From DAISKN01 sp963716925 (GTDB lineage: Bacteria; Acidobacteriota; Vicinamibacteria; Marinacidobacterales; SMYC01), in NCBI GenBank assembly GCA_963716925.1, contig CAVQUX010000014.1, positions 806,001 through 870,000 on the forward strand: 64,000 nt of DNA, in the 5' to 3' direction. A program made the position numbers and the translations under genes. Below are positions 50,603-59,399 of this stretch, one piece after another. The notes under the pieces are model-generated. The model made no database searches. It was not told where the DNA came from and worked only from the letters and a program-made list of their open reading frames with translations. Each line of letters begins with the position of its first letter. Positions within the stretch are counted from its first letter, which is position 1.

Positions 50603-51969
50603 GAGACCTTCCGCGTCTTCCGCCGCTTTCGATAAGAAGAAAGCACCCGGCTCACGATCTTCTGGGTCTCGCCGAGATAGCTCTCCGGGGCGAGGCTGGA
50701 ATCGATCTGCGCCGCCGTCAGATGCCGGCGCACCGCGGGCGCTTCGGCCGCGACCTCGCGAAGGGACTTCCCGCGCTTGCGCGCGGCGTCGCAGAGTTCC
50801 TTCACGAGCTCGTGCGCCTGCTCCCGTCCCAACGCGTCCGAGAGGCGCATGAGAAGGGACTCCGAGCAGATGAAGCCCGAAGCGCGCTCGAGGTTCCTTC
50901 TCATGTTCTCGGGTTTTACCACGAGCGACGAAAGAACGCGCGCGGTGAGCTCGATCTGGGCGTCGGCGAGAAGACAGACCTCGGGCACGAACTTCCACGC
51001 GGTCTCGCCCTGGCGATGGTCGTCTTCCCACTCCGCATTGATGTAATCGAGCGCTGGCCCCGCGTTGGCGCGCAGGAGCCGTCCGAGGAAGACCACCGAG
51101 CCCGAAGCCACCGGGTTCTGCTTGTGGGGCATGGCCGAGCTTCCCACCTTCCCCTCGGTGCACTCCTGGACCTCGTCGATATCGGTCTGCTGGAGGTTGT
51201 AGAGGTTCTGCGCGATCTTCCCGAGGCTTGCCGACAGCATGGAAAGAAGAAGAACGAACTCCGCGATGCGATCCCCGGCGGTCTTGACCGGCGCCGCGGC
51301 GACTCCTAGCTCGAGCCGGGCCATGAGGCGCGACTGGATCTCGAGCCCTTTCCCTCCGAGCGCGGCGAGCGTTCCGACCGCGCCTCCGAACTCCCCGACC
51401 AGGACCCGCGGGCGGCTCTCGACGAAGCGCTCTTCGTGGCGGAGGAGCTCGTCGAGCCAGGCCGCGGCCTTGAACCCGAACGTCACCGGAATCGCGTGCT
51501 GGCCGTGCGTGCGCCCGGCCATGAGTGTCTCCCGGTGCTCTTCCGCGATCGTTGCGAGGCGGTCCATGAGGTTCCAGACCCGGGACTGGAGGACGTCGTA
51601 GCTGTCTTTCACCTGGAGCATGAGCCCGGTGTCGAAGATGTTCTTGCTGGTCGCACCCCAATGCACGATGCCGCGGGCCTCGGGCGAGAGCTTCTTCCGG
51701 AGCTCGTCGAGGAGCGGCACCACCGGATTCCAGGTGCGGTCGAACCCCCGCTTCATCGAGCGGAGGTCGAGGTTCTCGACCCGCGCTTTCCTCTCGATCT
51801 CCCGCGCCGCCTTCTTGGGGACGAGCCCGAGCTCGGCTTCTACTGCGGCGAGCGCAGCCTCGACTTCGAGCCAGCGGGCGATGGTCGCGCGATCGTCCCA
51901 GATCCCGCGCATCGCCTGGGTGCCGAAGCGGTCTTTGAAGTAGAAGGAGTCGAAGACGGTGGAAGGCAT
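50599..51969 (-). CDS. purB: Adenylosuccinate lyase
   Basis: A 456-residue fumarase-superfamily enzyme. The signature GSSAMPHKQNP lies near residue 277 and carries the catalytic loop serine. AGRTHGQHAIPVTFG and VHWGATSKNIFDTG are the other conserved regions. It catalyses two steps of purine synthesis: SAICAR to AICAR and adenylosuccinate to AMP. Its stop overlaps the lipoprotein gene, and a small helical protein gene starts just upstream. Confidence 0.96.
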   Translation of the reverse strand: MPSTVFDSFYFKDRFGTQAMRGIWDDRATIARWLEVEAALAAVEAELGLVPKKAAREIERKARVENLDLRSMKRGFDRTWNPVVPLLDELRKKLSPEARGIVHWGATSKNIFDTGLMLQVKDSYDVLQSRVWNLMDRLATIAEEHRETLMAGRTHGQHAIPVTFGFKAAAWLDELLRHEERFVESRPRVLVGEFGGAVGTLAALGGKGLEIQSRLMARLELGVAAAPVKTAGDRIAEFVLLLSMLSASLGKIAQNLYNLQQTDIDEVQECTEGKVGSSAMPHKQNPVASGSVVFLGRLLRANAGPALDYINAEWEDDHRQGETAWKFVPEVCLLADAQIELTARVLSSLVVKPENMRRNLERASGFICSESLLMRLSDALGREQAHELVKELCDAARKRGKSLREVAAEAPAVRRHLTAAQIDSSLAPESYLGETQKIVSRVLSSYRKRRKTRKVS

Positions 51970-51976
51970 CGCGGCT

Positions 51977-52270
51977 TCAGGAGGCGGAGCGCACCTCCTC
52001 GACCTTCTCTTCCATCTCCCCGTTCAGCCGCTCCTTGTCCCGGGCGAGCTCGTTCTTCACCTTCTCCAGCTCTTCGTAGGTCGTCACGGCGGCGAGCTTG
52101 GTCTGGTGTTGGATCTCGGCTTCCGCGATCCGGGCCCGGTACCGGCTCCGGATGTCGGCGATAGCCGCCTTCTGCTTGCCGGTGAGCTTCTTCTCTTCGT
52201 AGTCTCCCCGAGCCTTGAGCTTTTCCATCGCGAGCTCGTACGCGGACTTGGGAGCGCCTTCGTCGGACAT
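51977..52270 (-). CDS. Small charged helical protein, unknown
   Basis: A 97-residue protein rich in Lys, Glu and Ala with heptad-like spacing (SAYELAMEKLKARGDYEEKK, TYEELEKVKNELARDKERLN), so a coiled coil is likely. No signal peptide. It is seven bases upstream of purB on the same strand. I recognise no named family. The reading frame has strong coding bias and a proper start, so I judge it real. Confidence 0.65.
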   Translation of the reverse strand: MSDEGAPKSAYELAMEKLKARGDYEEKKLTGKQKAAIADIRSRYRARIAEAEIQHQTKLAAVTTYEELEKVKNELARDKERLNGEMEEKVEEVRSAS

Positions 52271-52314
52271 GGTTGTATACTAGCGGTTTTCGGGAAGCAT
52301 CGAAAGGAGCGCTC

Positions 52315-52542
52315 ATGGAGATCATCGTCTCGAAGAATGGCCCGCTCCGGGTCAAGAGCACCGGAGACCCGATCGTGATCAAGGACGCGGAAGGCGCCGC
52401 TTACGACGTCCGGGGACGCGAGCTCGTGTCCCTCTGCCGCTGCGGGCACTCGGAGAACAAGCCGTTCTGCGACGGGACCCACAACAAGATCGGATTCCAG
52501 CACGAGGCGAAAGCGTTCGTGCTTCCAGAACCAAAGAAATAG
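52315..52542 (+). CDS. CDGSH-type iron-sulfur protein
   Basis: A 75-residue protein from ATG 52315, preceded by AAAGGAGC. It contains the CDGSH motif CRCGHSENKPFCDGTH: three cysteines and one histidine bind a labile [2Fe-2S] cluster, as in mitoNEET-type and bacterial homologues. Role is likely in redox or cluster transfer in the cytosol. Divergent from the helical gene upstream and 11 bases from the PPOX gene downstream. Confidence 0.93.
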   Translation: MEIIVSKNGPLRVKSTGDPIVIKDAEGAAYDVRGRELVSLCRCGHSENKPFCDGTHNKIGFQHEAKAFVLPEPKK

Positions 52543-52553
52543 GAGCAACCCCA

Positions 52554-52949
52554 ATGGCGAAAATCCCAGAAGCCTTTCGAGACATCCTCGACAAGAAGAC
52601 CCTCGTCCATCTGGCCACGACGGGGAGGGACGGAAGCCCCCAGGTGAGCCCGGTGTGGGTCGACCGCGAGGGCGACACCATCATCATCAATTCCGCCAAG
52701 GGCCGGGTGAAGGACCGCAACATGAGGAGCCACGCCCAGGTCGCGCTCTCGGCGACCGACCCCGACAATCCCTATCGGGCGCTCATGATCCAGGGCCGGG
52801 TGGTGAAGATCACCGAAGACGGCGCCGATGCCCACATCGACAAGATGGCGAAGAAGTACCTCGGGCAGGACAAGTATCCGTTCCGCAGTCCCACCGAGGT
52901 CCGCGTGAAGTACTACATCGAGCCCCTCAAAGTGGCGACGATGGGCTGA
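52554..52949 (+). CDS. PPOX-class (F420- or FMN-dependent) oxidoreductase
   Basis: A 131-residue split-barrel flavin-binding protein of the pyridoxamine-phosphate-oxidase-like superfamily: KTLVHLATTGRDGSPQVSPV, DTIIINSAKGRVKDRNMR and YRALMIQGRVVKI. It belongs to the TIGR03618-like PPOX F420 type by length and order, but F420 versus FMN is uncertain. It follows the CDGSH gene by 11 bases. Confidence 0.86.
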   Translation: MAKIPEAFRDILDKKTLVHLATTGRDGSPQVSPVWVDREGDTIIINSAKGRVKDRNMRSHAQVALSATDPDNPYRALMIQGRVVKITEDGADAHIDKMAKKYLGQDKYPFRSPTEVRVKYYIEPLKVATMG

Positions 52950-52954
52950 CGGCG

Positions 52955-54181
52955 ATGGGACGGCGGCTCGCGGTTTTTTCGCTCTCGATCTTCGTTGCGG
53001 CCAGCGCCTTCGGGCAATCGGGCGAGACTCTCGTCCTTCTCCACGCGAACGTGATCGACGGACTCGGGGGCGAGCCCGTTTCCGATCGCGCGATCGTGGT
53101 GCGCGATGGCCGCATCACCGACATCGTTCCCTCGAGCGGCGCTCCACCGGGAGGGAAGGTCCAGGACCTCAAGGGGAAATACCTCCTTCCCGGTCTCATC
53201 GACGCGCACGTCCACATCGGAAGCCTGGCCCAGGCGAGAAAGGCCCTCTTCTACGGCGTCACCACCGTCCGCAGCATGGGGGTCTCGGGCTATTACGACG
53301 TCGGGCTTCGCGAGCTGAAGAAGCAAGGGGTCGTCGACGCCCCGGAGGTCCTCGCCGCCGGGTACCACGTGAGGCCGCACCCCTCGGAGGACCTGTTCCT
53401 CGTCGAGCCCAGTCTCGGGGACTTGTTCTCCGGCGTTCGCGGCGCCGAGAGCTATCGCCGCGTGACCGCCGCCAACCTCGAGCGCGGGGTCGACTGGATC
53501 AAGATCACTTCGACCGAGCGCGCCGGGCTTCCCGATACCGATCCGCGCAAGCAGACGATGACCCGCGAGGAGATCGCCGCCGTGGTGGACGAGGCCACGA
53601 AGCGCGGAATTCCGGTGGCGAGCCATGCCCATGGAGACGAGGGCGGAAGAGCGGCGGTCGAGGCCGGTGTCCGCAGTATCGAGCATGGGACTTATCTGAG
53701 CGAGGAGACTCTCCGTCTGATGAAGGAGAAGGGGACGTTTCTCGCTCCGACCGTCGCCGTGGTGGCGGATCTCATGTCCCCGGGCGGGGATTACGACGAT
53801 CCGATCCTGCAGGTTCGCGGGCGGCACATGATGCCGCGGATCAAGGAAGTGGTCGCGACCGCCCGCCGACTCGGAGTGAAGGTCGTCGCCGCGACCGACA
53901 CCGGCTACGGCGCCGACGGCACCCTCACTCTCCAGCACGAGATCGAGATGCTCACCCAGTGCGGCCTCACTCCCATGGAGGCGATTCAGGCCGCGACCAC
54001 CGTCGCCGCCGAGCTCCTCCGCATCGAGGACCGCACCGGATCGATTCGGAAGGGATACGAGGCCGACCTCATCGTCGTCGACCGCAACCCGCTCGAAAGC
54101 GTCCTCTACCTTCAAGACGTGCTCCTGGTGGTGAACGACGGCAAGGTCGTTCTCGATCGCCTGAACTTCGCGCTGGACTAG
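52955..54181 (+). CDS. Exported amidohydrolase-family protein
   Basis: A 408-residue protein from ATG 52955 with a signal peptide (AVFSLSIFVAASAFGQ). It is an amidohydrolase/imidazolonepropionase-like TIM barrel: LLPGLIDAHVHIG (metal HxH near residue 83), DWIKITST (carbamylated-lysine position), IPVASHAHGDEGGRAAV and AATDTGYG with the catalytic Asp. It ends in the usual GYEADLIVVDRNPLE. Substrate likely a dipeptide or amide outside the cytosol. It is five bases after the PPOX gene. Confidence 0.9.
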   Translation: MGRRLAVFSLSIFVAASAFGQSGETLVLLHANVIDGLGGEPVSDRAIVVRDGRITDIVPSSGAPPGGKVQDLKGKYLLPGLIDAHVHIGSLAQARKALFYGVTTVRSMGVSGYYDVGLRELKKQGVVDAPEVLAAGYHVRPHPSEDLFLVEPSLGDLFSGVRGAESYRRVTAANLERGVDWIKITSTERAGLPDTDPRKQTMTREEIAAVVDEATKRGIPVASHAHGDEGGRAAVEAGVRSIEHGTYLSEETLRLMKEKGTFLAPTVAVVADLMSPGGDYDDPILQVRGRHMMPRIKEVVATARRLGVKVVAATDTGYGADGTLTLQHEIEMLTQCGLTPMEAIQAATTVAAELLRIEDRTGSIRKGYEADLIVVDRNPLESVLYLQDVLLVVNDGKVVLDRLNFALD

Positions 54182-54182
54182 A

Positions 54183-55424
54183 GTGCCCTTCGGGCTGAGG
54201 CGCCTCCCGAGGACGGAGGAGATCTTCATCCTCGGGGGCGTCGGGGCTCTCGTCGCCGCCGCGATCTCGCTCGTCCGATGGCGCGCGCTCCTTCTCGAGT
54301 ATTTCTACTTCACCCCGCTTCTCTCTCTCACTCACCTGGTGACACTGGGGTTTCTCTCCTCGCTCATGATGGGGATGCTGCACAAACTCTCCCCGATGCT
54401 CCTCGGGGTCGAGGCCCGATCCCGACGGCTCGCGGCGGTCCAGCTCGTTCTCTTCCTCGTCGGGGCCTGGGGCATGATCTCCCACTTCTGGATGGCCGAG
54501 TCGATCGGCATGAGCTGGTCGGCGGGTCTCGTCTGGGCGGCGTCGGTGGTGCAGATCGTGAACTTCCGCGGGCTGTTCCAACCGTCGGCGAAGGCGCCCT
54601 GGGCCCGCCGGTTCGTCGCTTCGTCTCTCGTCTATTTCTTTCTCGCCGCGAGCCTGGGAGGGGTGCTGGCCCTGGCGAAAGCCTACGACGTGAGAGCCTC
54701 CTTCCTCGCAGAACGCCACCTGGCGAACGTCTTCGCTCACGCGCACCTCGCGGGGGTCGGCTGGGTCCTCGCGATGATCTTCGGATTCCAGTTGAAGCTC
54801 GTCCCCACGACCGAGAGCCGCCCTTCGAGCGTCCCTATTCGCTTCGCGCTTTTTCAATTCGGAACTCTGGGGCTGACGGCCTCGCTCTTGCTCGAGACGA
54901 CGCCCGCGCCTTTCGCTCTCGCTCTCGCGGTCGTGTGCTTCTGGCAAGCGCTCGGGCCCGCCTCGGCGTTCGCGCGCGGCCGGGCGCGGGAGTGGGAGCT
55001 CCTCGCGCTCGTTCTTCTCACTCTGACCGCCGCTCTCGGCCTCGCGCTCGCCCTGGGCTGGCCGGAGGAGGCGTCTCCCGCGCGCGGCCGGGCGCAGCTC
55101 GCCTACGGCTTTCTCGGGCTCTTCGGTTTCATGACCGGGAGCGTGGTCACTGCCGCCTTCAAGCTCTTCCCCATCTTCGTCTGGAAGGAGAGGTTCCAGC
55201 CGGAGTTCGGGAAGCACCCGGTTCCGGGGATGAAGGATCTCCCGAGCCAGCCGCTGCGCGTCGGGGCGAACGTCGCCGTGTTCGCGGGAAGCGCCGGAAC
55301 GGCGGCGGCGATCTTCGCCGGCAGCTCCGGAGCGTTGACTCTGTCGACGGCGGTACTCGCGGCCGGAATCGCCGCCTTCGTCGTCAACCTGCTGCTCGTC
55401 GTCCGCTGGAGCTTCGTGGATTAG
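54183..55424 (+). CDS. Polytopic protein resembling heme-copper oxidase subunit I / NnrS, unassigned
   Basis: A 413-residue protein from GTG 54183 with about twelve hydrophobic segments. Conserved histidines lie inside them: H51 (SLTHLVTLGF), H67 (MLHKLSP), H101 (SHFWMAESIG), H179 and H186/H188 (ERHLANVFAHAHLAGVGW). These resemble the heme-ligand placement in the cbb3/NorB or NnrS-like groups. It lacks the full catalytic set I would need to call an oxidase. Likely a membrane heme protein; function unknown. Starts two bases after the amidohydrolase stop. Confidence 0.65.
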   Translation: MPFGLRRLPRTEEIFILGGVGALVAAAISLVRWRALLLEYFYFTPLLSLTHLVTLGFLSSLMMGMLHKLSPMLLGVEARSRRLAAVQLVLFLVGAWGMISHFWMAESIGMSWSAGLVWAASVVQIVNFRGLFQPSAKAPWARRFVASSLVYFFLAASLGGVLALAKAYDVRASFLAERHLANVFAHAHLAGVGWVLAMIFGFQLKLVPTTESRPSSVPIRFALFQFGTLGLTASLLLETTPAPFALALAVVCFWQALGPASAFARGRAREWELLALVLLTLTAALGLALALGWPEEASPARGRAQLAYGFLGLFGFMTGSVVTAAFKLFPIFVWKERFQPEFGKHPVPGMKDLPSQPLRVGANVAVFAGSAGTAAAIFAGSSGALTLSTAVLAAGIAAFVVNLLLVVRWSFVD

Positions 55425-56116
55425 CCGAAGACGTCCACGGCGGCGCCGGTCATCGCCTCCGGGGCCTCGGTTCCGAGATAGACGATGACGGAGGCCACGT
55501 CCTCGGGCTCCATGTCGGGCGTGGCTCCGGGAAGGCCTTGCTGAAGCATCTCGGTATTCACCGAGCCGGGGCAGACGGAGAACACCTGGATTCCTTTCCC
55601 CTTCATCTCCTCGGCCGTCGCCAGGCTGAAACCGAGCAGGCCCCATTTCGACGCGCAGTAGGACGCGAGGAGGGGAGTTCCGACCTTTCCCGAGATCGAC
55701 GACACGTTGACGATTCGCCCCCGGCCCCGCTCGATCATCGAAGGGAGAACCGCCCGGGTGCAGAGGAACGCGCCCCTGAGGTTGACGTCGAGCACCCGAT
55801 CCCAGGCCGCGGCATCGGTCTCGACCACGGAGGCGCGCTCGAGAGTGCCGGCGTTGTTCACCAGAAGGTCGATCGTCCCGAGCTCCCGCGTGGACTTCTC
55901 CACCAGTAACGCGACGGCCGCCTCATCGGATACGTCAGTGGGAATCGAGATTGCGCGTCCACCGTTCTGACGAATTTCCTTCTCGACCTCGGCGAGTCCC
56001 TCGCGGCTCCTCGCGGCAAGGGCGACAGCGATGCCTTTTTTCGCGAGTGCTTTCGAAGTCGCTCGCCCGATCCCGCGACTCGCTCCCGTAACGACGGCGA
56101 CAGAGGGAAGAAACAT
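55421..56116 (-). CDS. Short-chain dehydrogenase/reductase
   Basis: A 231-residue classical SDR: VAVVTGASRGIGRATSKALA (NAD(P) loop), LLVNNAGTL, and S140, Y153-x3-K157 in SSISGKVGTPLLASYCASKW. It is short but complete, with the FabG-like SVCPGSVNTEML near the end. It is expected to reduce or oxidise a carbonyl/alcohol with NAD(P). Convergent with the membrane-protein gene, overlapping its stop. Confidence 0.92.
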   Translation of the reverse strand: MFLPSVAVVTGASRGIGRATSKALAKKGIAVALAARSREGLAEVEKEIRQNGGRAISIPTDVSDEAAVALLVEKSTRELGTIDLLVNNAGTLERASVVETDAAAWDRVLDVNLRGAFLCTRAVLPSMIERGRGRIVNVSSISGKVGTPLLASYCASKWGLLGFSLATAEEMKGKGIQVFSVCPGSVNTEMLQQGLPGATPDMEPEDVASVIVYLGTEAPEAMTGAAVDVFG

Positions 56117-56125
56117 AAGAAACTA

Positions 56126-56212
56126 ACGCAAAGACGCAAGGGCGCAAAGACGCAAAGAAAACCAGGGAAGGAATTCTCTTCTTTGCGCCTTTGCGTCTTT
56201 GCGCCTTTGCGT
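56126..56212. repeat. CGCAAAG-type two-armed inverted repeat
   Basis: A left arm of tandem ACGCAAAGACGCAAGGGCGC-type units (56126-56157) and a right arm that is its near-reverse complement (56181-56212, TTTGCGCCTTTGCGTCTTTG type) flank a 23-base loop. A short single-hairpin copy is at 5596-5632. The structure would form a long hairpin and may end transcription of either neighbour, though both genes here read leftwards. Confidence 0.85.
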
Positions 56213-56223
56213 TTTCTTCCGGG

Positions 56224-56838
56224 TCATTCGAAGCTCTCGAGGCTCTTCAGGAACTCGAGCCTCAGCTCGCTCTTCCGGGCGAAGGCGCCGGTGAAGTGCT
56301 GGGTGATGGTGCGGGTACCTTTGAGATCGGGATGGCGCATCGTCATGCAGAGCTGGTCGGTCTCGAGCGTGACCGCGGCGCCCTGAGCCTTCAAGTGCTT
56401 CGTCAGCGCCTCCGCGATCTGCCGCGTGACCGTCTCCTGGATCTCGAGGCGATGGGCGTAGACATCCACCAGGCGCGGAAGGCTCGAGAGCGAGGCGATC
56501 TTCTTGCCCGGAAGGTAAGCGACGTGAGCCCTCCCGTAGAACGGGAGCAGGTGATGGGGACAGAGTCCGTGGAAGGGAATCGCCTTCAGGAGCACCATGC
56601 TCTTCGGCCCCGAGGGCACCGGATAGGTTTCCGCGAAGAGGACGGCGGGGTCGGCGCGGTATCCGTCGAGGAAACTCTCCGTCCAGGCGCGCGCCACCCG
56701 GGATGGGGTCTCCGCGAGCTCCGTCCCCTCGATCTCGACTCCCGCCGCGCGAAGAAAATCTCGAATCGCGATCCCCATACCCGCGGCGTCGGGACCTTTC
56801 GGGGGAGCGCTAGGCGGTCGCCTTCGCCCTTTCGGCAT
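56224..56838 (-). CDS. folE: GTP cyclohydrolase I
   Basis: A 204-residue enzyme. Zinc and catalytic residues are present: C93, H95, H96 in GLCPHHLLPF and C164 in DQLCMTMRHP. The last residues GTRTITQHFTGAF follow family order. It converts GTP to dihydroneopterin triphosphate, the first step of folate, tetrahydropterin or queuosine precursor synthesis. The N-terminus overlaps the PTPS gene by 29 bases, so a start nearer 56778 (MGIAIRD) is also possible. Confidence 0.93.
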   Translation of the reverse strand: MPKGRRRPPSAPPKGPDAAGMGIAIRDFLRAAGVEIEGTELAETPSRVARAWTESFLDGYRADPAVLFAETYPVPSGPKSMVLLKAIPFHGLCPHHLLPFYGRAHVAYLPGKKIASLSSLPRLVDVYAHRLEIQETVTRQIAEALTKHLKAQGAAVTLETDQLCMTMRHPDLKGTRTITQHFTGAFARKSELRLEFLKSLESFE

Positions 56839-57187
56839 CGAGCTCCCCCCGGTAGATCACGGCGCTGTCGTTGGTCTCGTACAGCTGCATTTCCTTGAGG
56901 CCGGGGAGATGCGGCGAAAGGCGTCTCCACATCCACATCACCACGTTCTCCGCCGTCGGGTTGTCGAGGACGAGGTTCAGGTCGTTGTGGTCGATCTCCG
57001 CGAGGACGTTCTCGCGGACGATCTCCTTCACCTTGACGAAGTCCGTGGAGAGGCCGGTCGCGGGATCGACCGGGCCCTCGACGAAGACGAGGAGCTTGTA
57101 GTTGTGCCCGTGCGTATGGAAGCAGGGACCCTGATAATACGGAAGCCGGTGAGCGGCGTTGAACTGGAACTCGACCCGCAGGATCAC
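56810..57187 (-). CDS. queD: 6-pyruvoyl-tetrahydropterin synthase / QueD-family protein
   Basis: A 125-residue protein from GTG 57187, overlapping the yjbQ stop. H13, H26 and H28 (FNAAHRL and CFHTHGHNYK) form the zinc site, with C22 as nucleophile; later DHNDLN and PTAENVVMWMW are conserved. The CxxxHxH spacing suits QueD (6-carboxytetrahydropterin synthase). It uses the product of FolE, which is the next gene. QueC and QueE are not nearby, so a role in tetrahydropterin synthesis cannot be excluded. Confidence 0.9.
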   Translation of the reverse strand: MILRVEFQFNAAHRLPYYQGPCFHTHGHNYKLLVFVEGPVDPATGLSTDFVKVKEIVRENVLAEIDHNDLNLVLDNPTAENVVMWMWRRLSPHLPGLKEMQLYETNDSAVIYRGELDAERAKATA

Positions 57188-57699
57188 ACGCCGATGACCT
57201 GGGCGGTCAGGCGCCGTTCGCGAGGTCCGTCGAGCTCGGCGAACAGGATGCTCTGCCACTGCCCGAGGGGGATGTTGCCCTCCTGGATTGGTAGCGTCAC
57301 CGCATGTCCGAGCACGATGGCGCGGATATGGGCGTCCGCGTTCTTGCGCTCGCAGTCGGAGCAGTCCTCACAGTTGTGGAGGTATCCGTGCTCGCGGTGG
57401 GCGAGCCGCTCGAGGAAGTTCTTTACGTCCGCCATGAGCGCGGCCTGGAACTCGTTGATGAACAGAGCCGTCGTGGTGTGGAGGGTCGAGAGGATCAGAA
57501 AGCCGGCCTTGATGCCGGAGGACTTGACCAGGTCCTTGATCCGGTCGGTGACGTTGTAGAGCTCCACCCGGGAGCCCGTCACCACGTTGAGCGTTCGAGA
57601 GAACATCTTCAGCTTGCCGTCGAGCACCTCGAAGGAAATTTCCTCTGGCTCGAGTGTCTTCACGATGACGTTAGCGCTCTCGGACGCCCCGTTGTTCAT
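57184..57699 (-). CDS. yjbQ: YjbQ/UPF0047 family protein
   Basis: A 171-residue protein of the YjbQ family: LVKSSGIKAGFLILSTLHTT, ALFINEFQAALMADV, and LGHAVTLPIQEGNIPLGQWQ. An extra cysteine-rich insertion (CEDCSDCERKNAD) lies in the middle. YjbQ shows weak thiamin-phosphate synthase activity in E. coli; its main role is unclear. It leads the FolE/PTPS run. Confidence 0.92.
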   Translation of the reverse strand: MNNGASESANVIVKTLEPEEISFEVLDGKLKMFSRTLNVVTGSRVELYNVTDRIKDLVKSSGIKAGFLILSTLHTTTALFINEFQAALMADVKNFLERLAHREHGYLHNCEDCSDCERKNADAHIRAIVLGHAVTLPIQEGNIPLGQWQSILFAELDGPRERRLTAQVIGV

Positions 57700-57947
57700 G
57701 TTGATGTTCTCCTTCTCCTGGGTCTGGCTCTAGGGGTTCAATATTCGACAAAGCCGGGAGCTTCGCAAGTGGATGCCGGTCTCCGGTCGAGCGCGGTTCG
57801 TCGGTTCAAGACTTTCTGAGAGCTGGGTTTCGGTCACTCTGGATACCGTTGCAGCCGAAACAATTAATCTATTACACCCTCTGGGGTTTGGCAACTCCTC
57901 CTTGCCCGCGTCGAGCTCGACCATGTAAGCTGCGGCGAGCGCCGCCC
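57700..57947. other. Intergenic region between divergent yjbQ and glcD
   Basis: About 250 bases without a gene I can support. It must hold the promoters for yjbQ (left) and glcD (right). I looked for a THI-box, preQ1 or other riboswitch and found none. An AT-rich stretch (AACAATTAATCTATTACACC, about 57861-57880) may be the glcD promoter core. Confidence 0.4.
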
Positions 57948-59399
57948 ATGGCTTCGAAACTGGACAAACCGTTTCGCGACGAGCTCCTTCGCCTGCTCGA
58001 TGGGTCCTCGTGCCTGTTCGAGCCGCACCAAATCCTTGTCTACGAGTGCGATGGGTCGACGGCCTTCAAGTCGACCCCCGAGGCCGTGGTGCTCCCGAGG
58101 TCGACGGAGGACGTGGCCGCGGTCGTCCGGCTGTGCGATCGGGAGGGCGTCCCCTTTCTCGCGCGAGGCGCGGGAACCGGGCTTTCGGGCGGCGCGACGC
58201 CGCGGGAGGGTGGGCTCGTCATCTCCCTCACGCGCATGAATCGCCTCCTGGACCTCGACCTGGACAACCGCATCGCCCTCTGTCAGACGGGCCTCGTGAA
58301 CCTCGAGATCTCCCGAGCGGTCGCCTCCCACGGGCTCTATTTCGCGCCCGATCCCTCGAGCCAGTCCTCCTGCACTCTCGGGGGAAACGTCGCCGAGAAC
58401 TCCGGAGGACCCCACTGTTTCAAGTACGGGGCCACCACGGCCCACATCCTCGGTCTCACGGTGGTGATGCCGTCGGGCGAGATCGTCCACATCGGCGGAC
58501 CTCGGGACGGCGTCGGCTACGACCTCGTGGGGCTCTTCGTCGGCTCCGAGGGGACGTTCGGCATCGCGACCGAGGCGCTCATACGGCTCATGCCTGTGCC
58601 CGAGACCGCGAAGACTCTCCTCGCACCCTTCCGGAGCATGACGACCGCCTGCGAGGCGGTGTCCCGGATCGTGGCGTCCGGGATCGTGCCCGCGGCGCTC
58701 GAGATGCTCGATCGACCGACGATCGAAGTCGTCGAGGCGGGTGTCATCGCGGCCGGCTATCCCCGGGACGCCGAGGCGGTGCTTCTGGTCGAGCTCGACG
58801 GCGCCGCCTGCGGAATGGACCGGCTCCTTTCCGAGGTGCGCCGCATCTGCCTCGAGCGGGGGGCGATCTCGGTATCCGTGGCTCGCGACGAGGCGGAGCG
58901 GGCGCGGCTCTGGCTCGGCCGGAAAGCCGCCTTCGGCGCCATGGGCCGGATGTCGACCGACCTCTACGTCCAGGACGGCGTCGTCCCCCGGTCGAGGCTT
59001 CCCGAGACCCTGGAGCGCGTCGCCGCGATCGCGGCGAAGTACCGAATCCGCGTCGCGAACGTGTTTCACGCGGGCGACGGCAACATCCATCCCTGCATTC
59101 CCTATGATGGCCGGGACGAGGGCGAGAAGGAGCGGGTCCTCGAGGCGAGCCGCGAGATCATGGAGCTCTGCGTCGCCATGGGAGGCTCGATCAGCGGCGA
59201 GCATGGGATCGGGACCGAGAAGTCGAGCTACATGCGCCTGCTGTTCTCGGAGGACGACCTGGCCTTCATGCTCTCGGTGCGTGAAGTGTGGAATCCCAAG
59301 GGGCTCCTGAACCCGGCGAAGGTCCTGCCCACGGGCTCGAGCTGCGGCGAGGCGAGGTCGCTTCCGAGCGTCGCGGCCTCGGCGGGGGCCTGGATTTGA
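57948..59399 (+). CDS. glcD: Glycolate oxidase FAD subunit GlcD
   Basis: A 483-residue FAD-linked oxidase from ATG 57948. The FAD domain has RGAGTGLSGGATPREGGLV and SSCTLGGNVAENSGGPHCFK, and the C-terminal cap has VFHAGDGNIHPCIPYDGRDE and SGEHGIGTEKSSYM. It oxidises glycolate (or D-lactate) to glyoxylate (or pyruvate). It is the first of glcDEF, whose stops and starts overlap. Electrons pass to GlcE and the iron-sulfur subunit GlcF. Confidence 0.94.
   Translation: MASKLDKPFRDELLRLLDGSSCLFEPHQILVYECDGSTAFKSTPEAVVLPRSTEDVAAVVRLCDREGVPFLARGAGTGLSGGATPREGGLVISLTRMNRLLDLDLDNRIALCQTGLVNLEISRAVASHGLYFAPDPSSQSSCTLGGNVAENSGGPHCFKYGATTAHILGLTVVMPSGEIVHIGGPRDGVGYDLVGLFVGSEGTFGIATEALIRLMPVPETAKTLLAPFRSMTTACEAVSRIVASGIVPAALEMLDRPTIEVVEAGVIAAGYPRDAEAVLLVELDGAACGMDRLLSEVRRICLERGAISVSVARDEAERARLWLGRKAAFGAMGRMSTDLYVQDGVVPRSRLPETLERVAAIAAKYRIRVANVFHAGDGNIHPCIPYDGRDEGEKERVLEASREIMELCVAMGGSISGEHGIGTEKSSYMRLLFSEDDLAFMLSVREVWNPKGLLNPAKVLPTGSSCGEARSLPSVAASAGAWI

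Noticed and set aside
56126..56212. CRISPR-like short repeats
   Set aside because: The units are contiguous heptamers in two inverted arms with no spacers, and no cas genes are present.
57700..57947. Riboswitch upstream of yjbQ (THI-box or preQ1)
   Set aside because: I could not find the conserved core sequences of either class.
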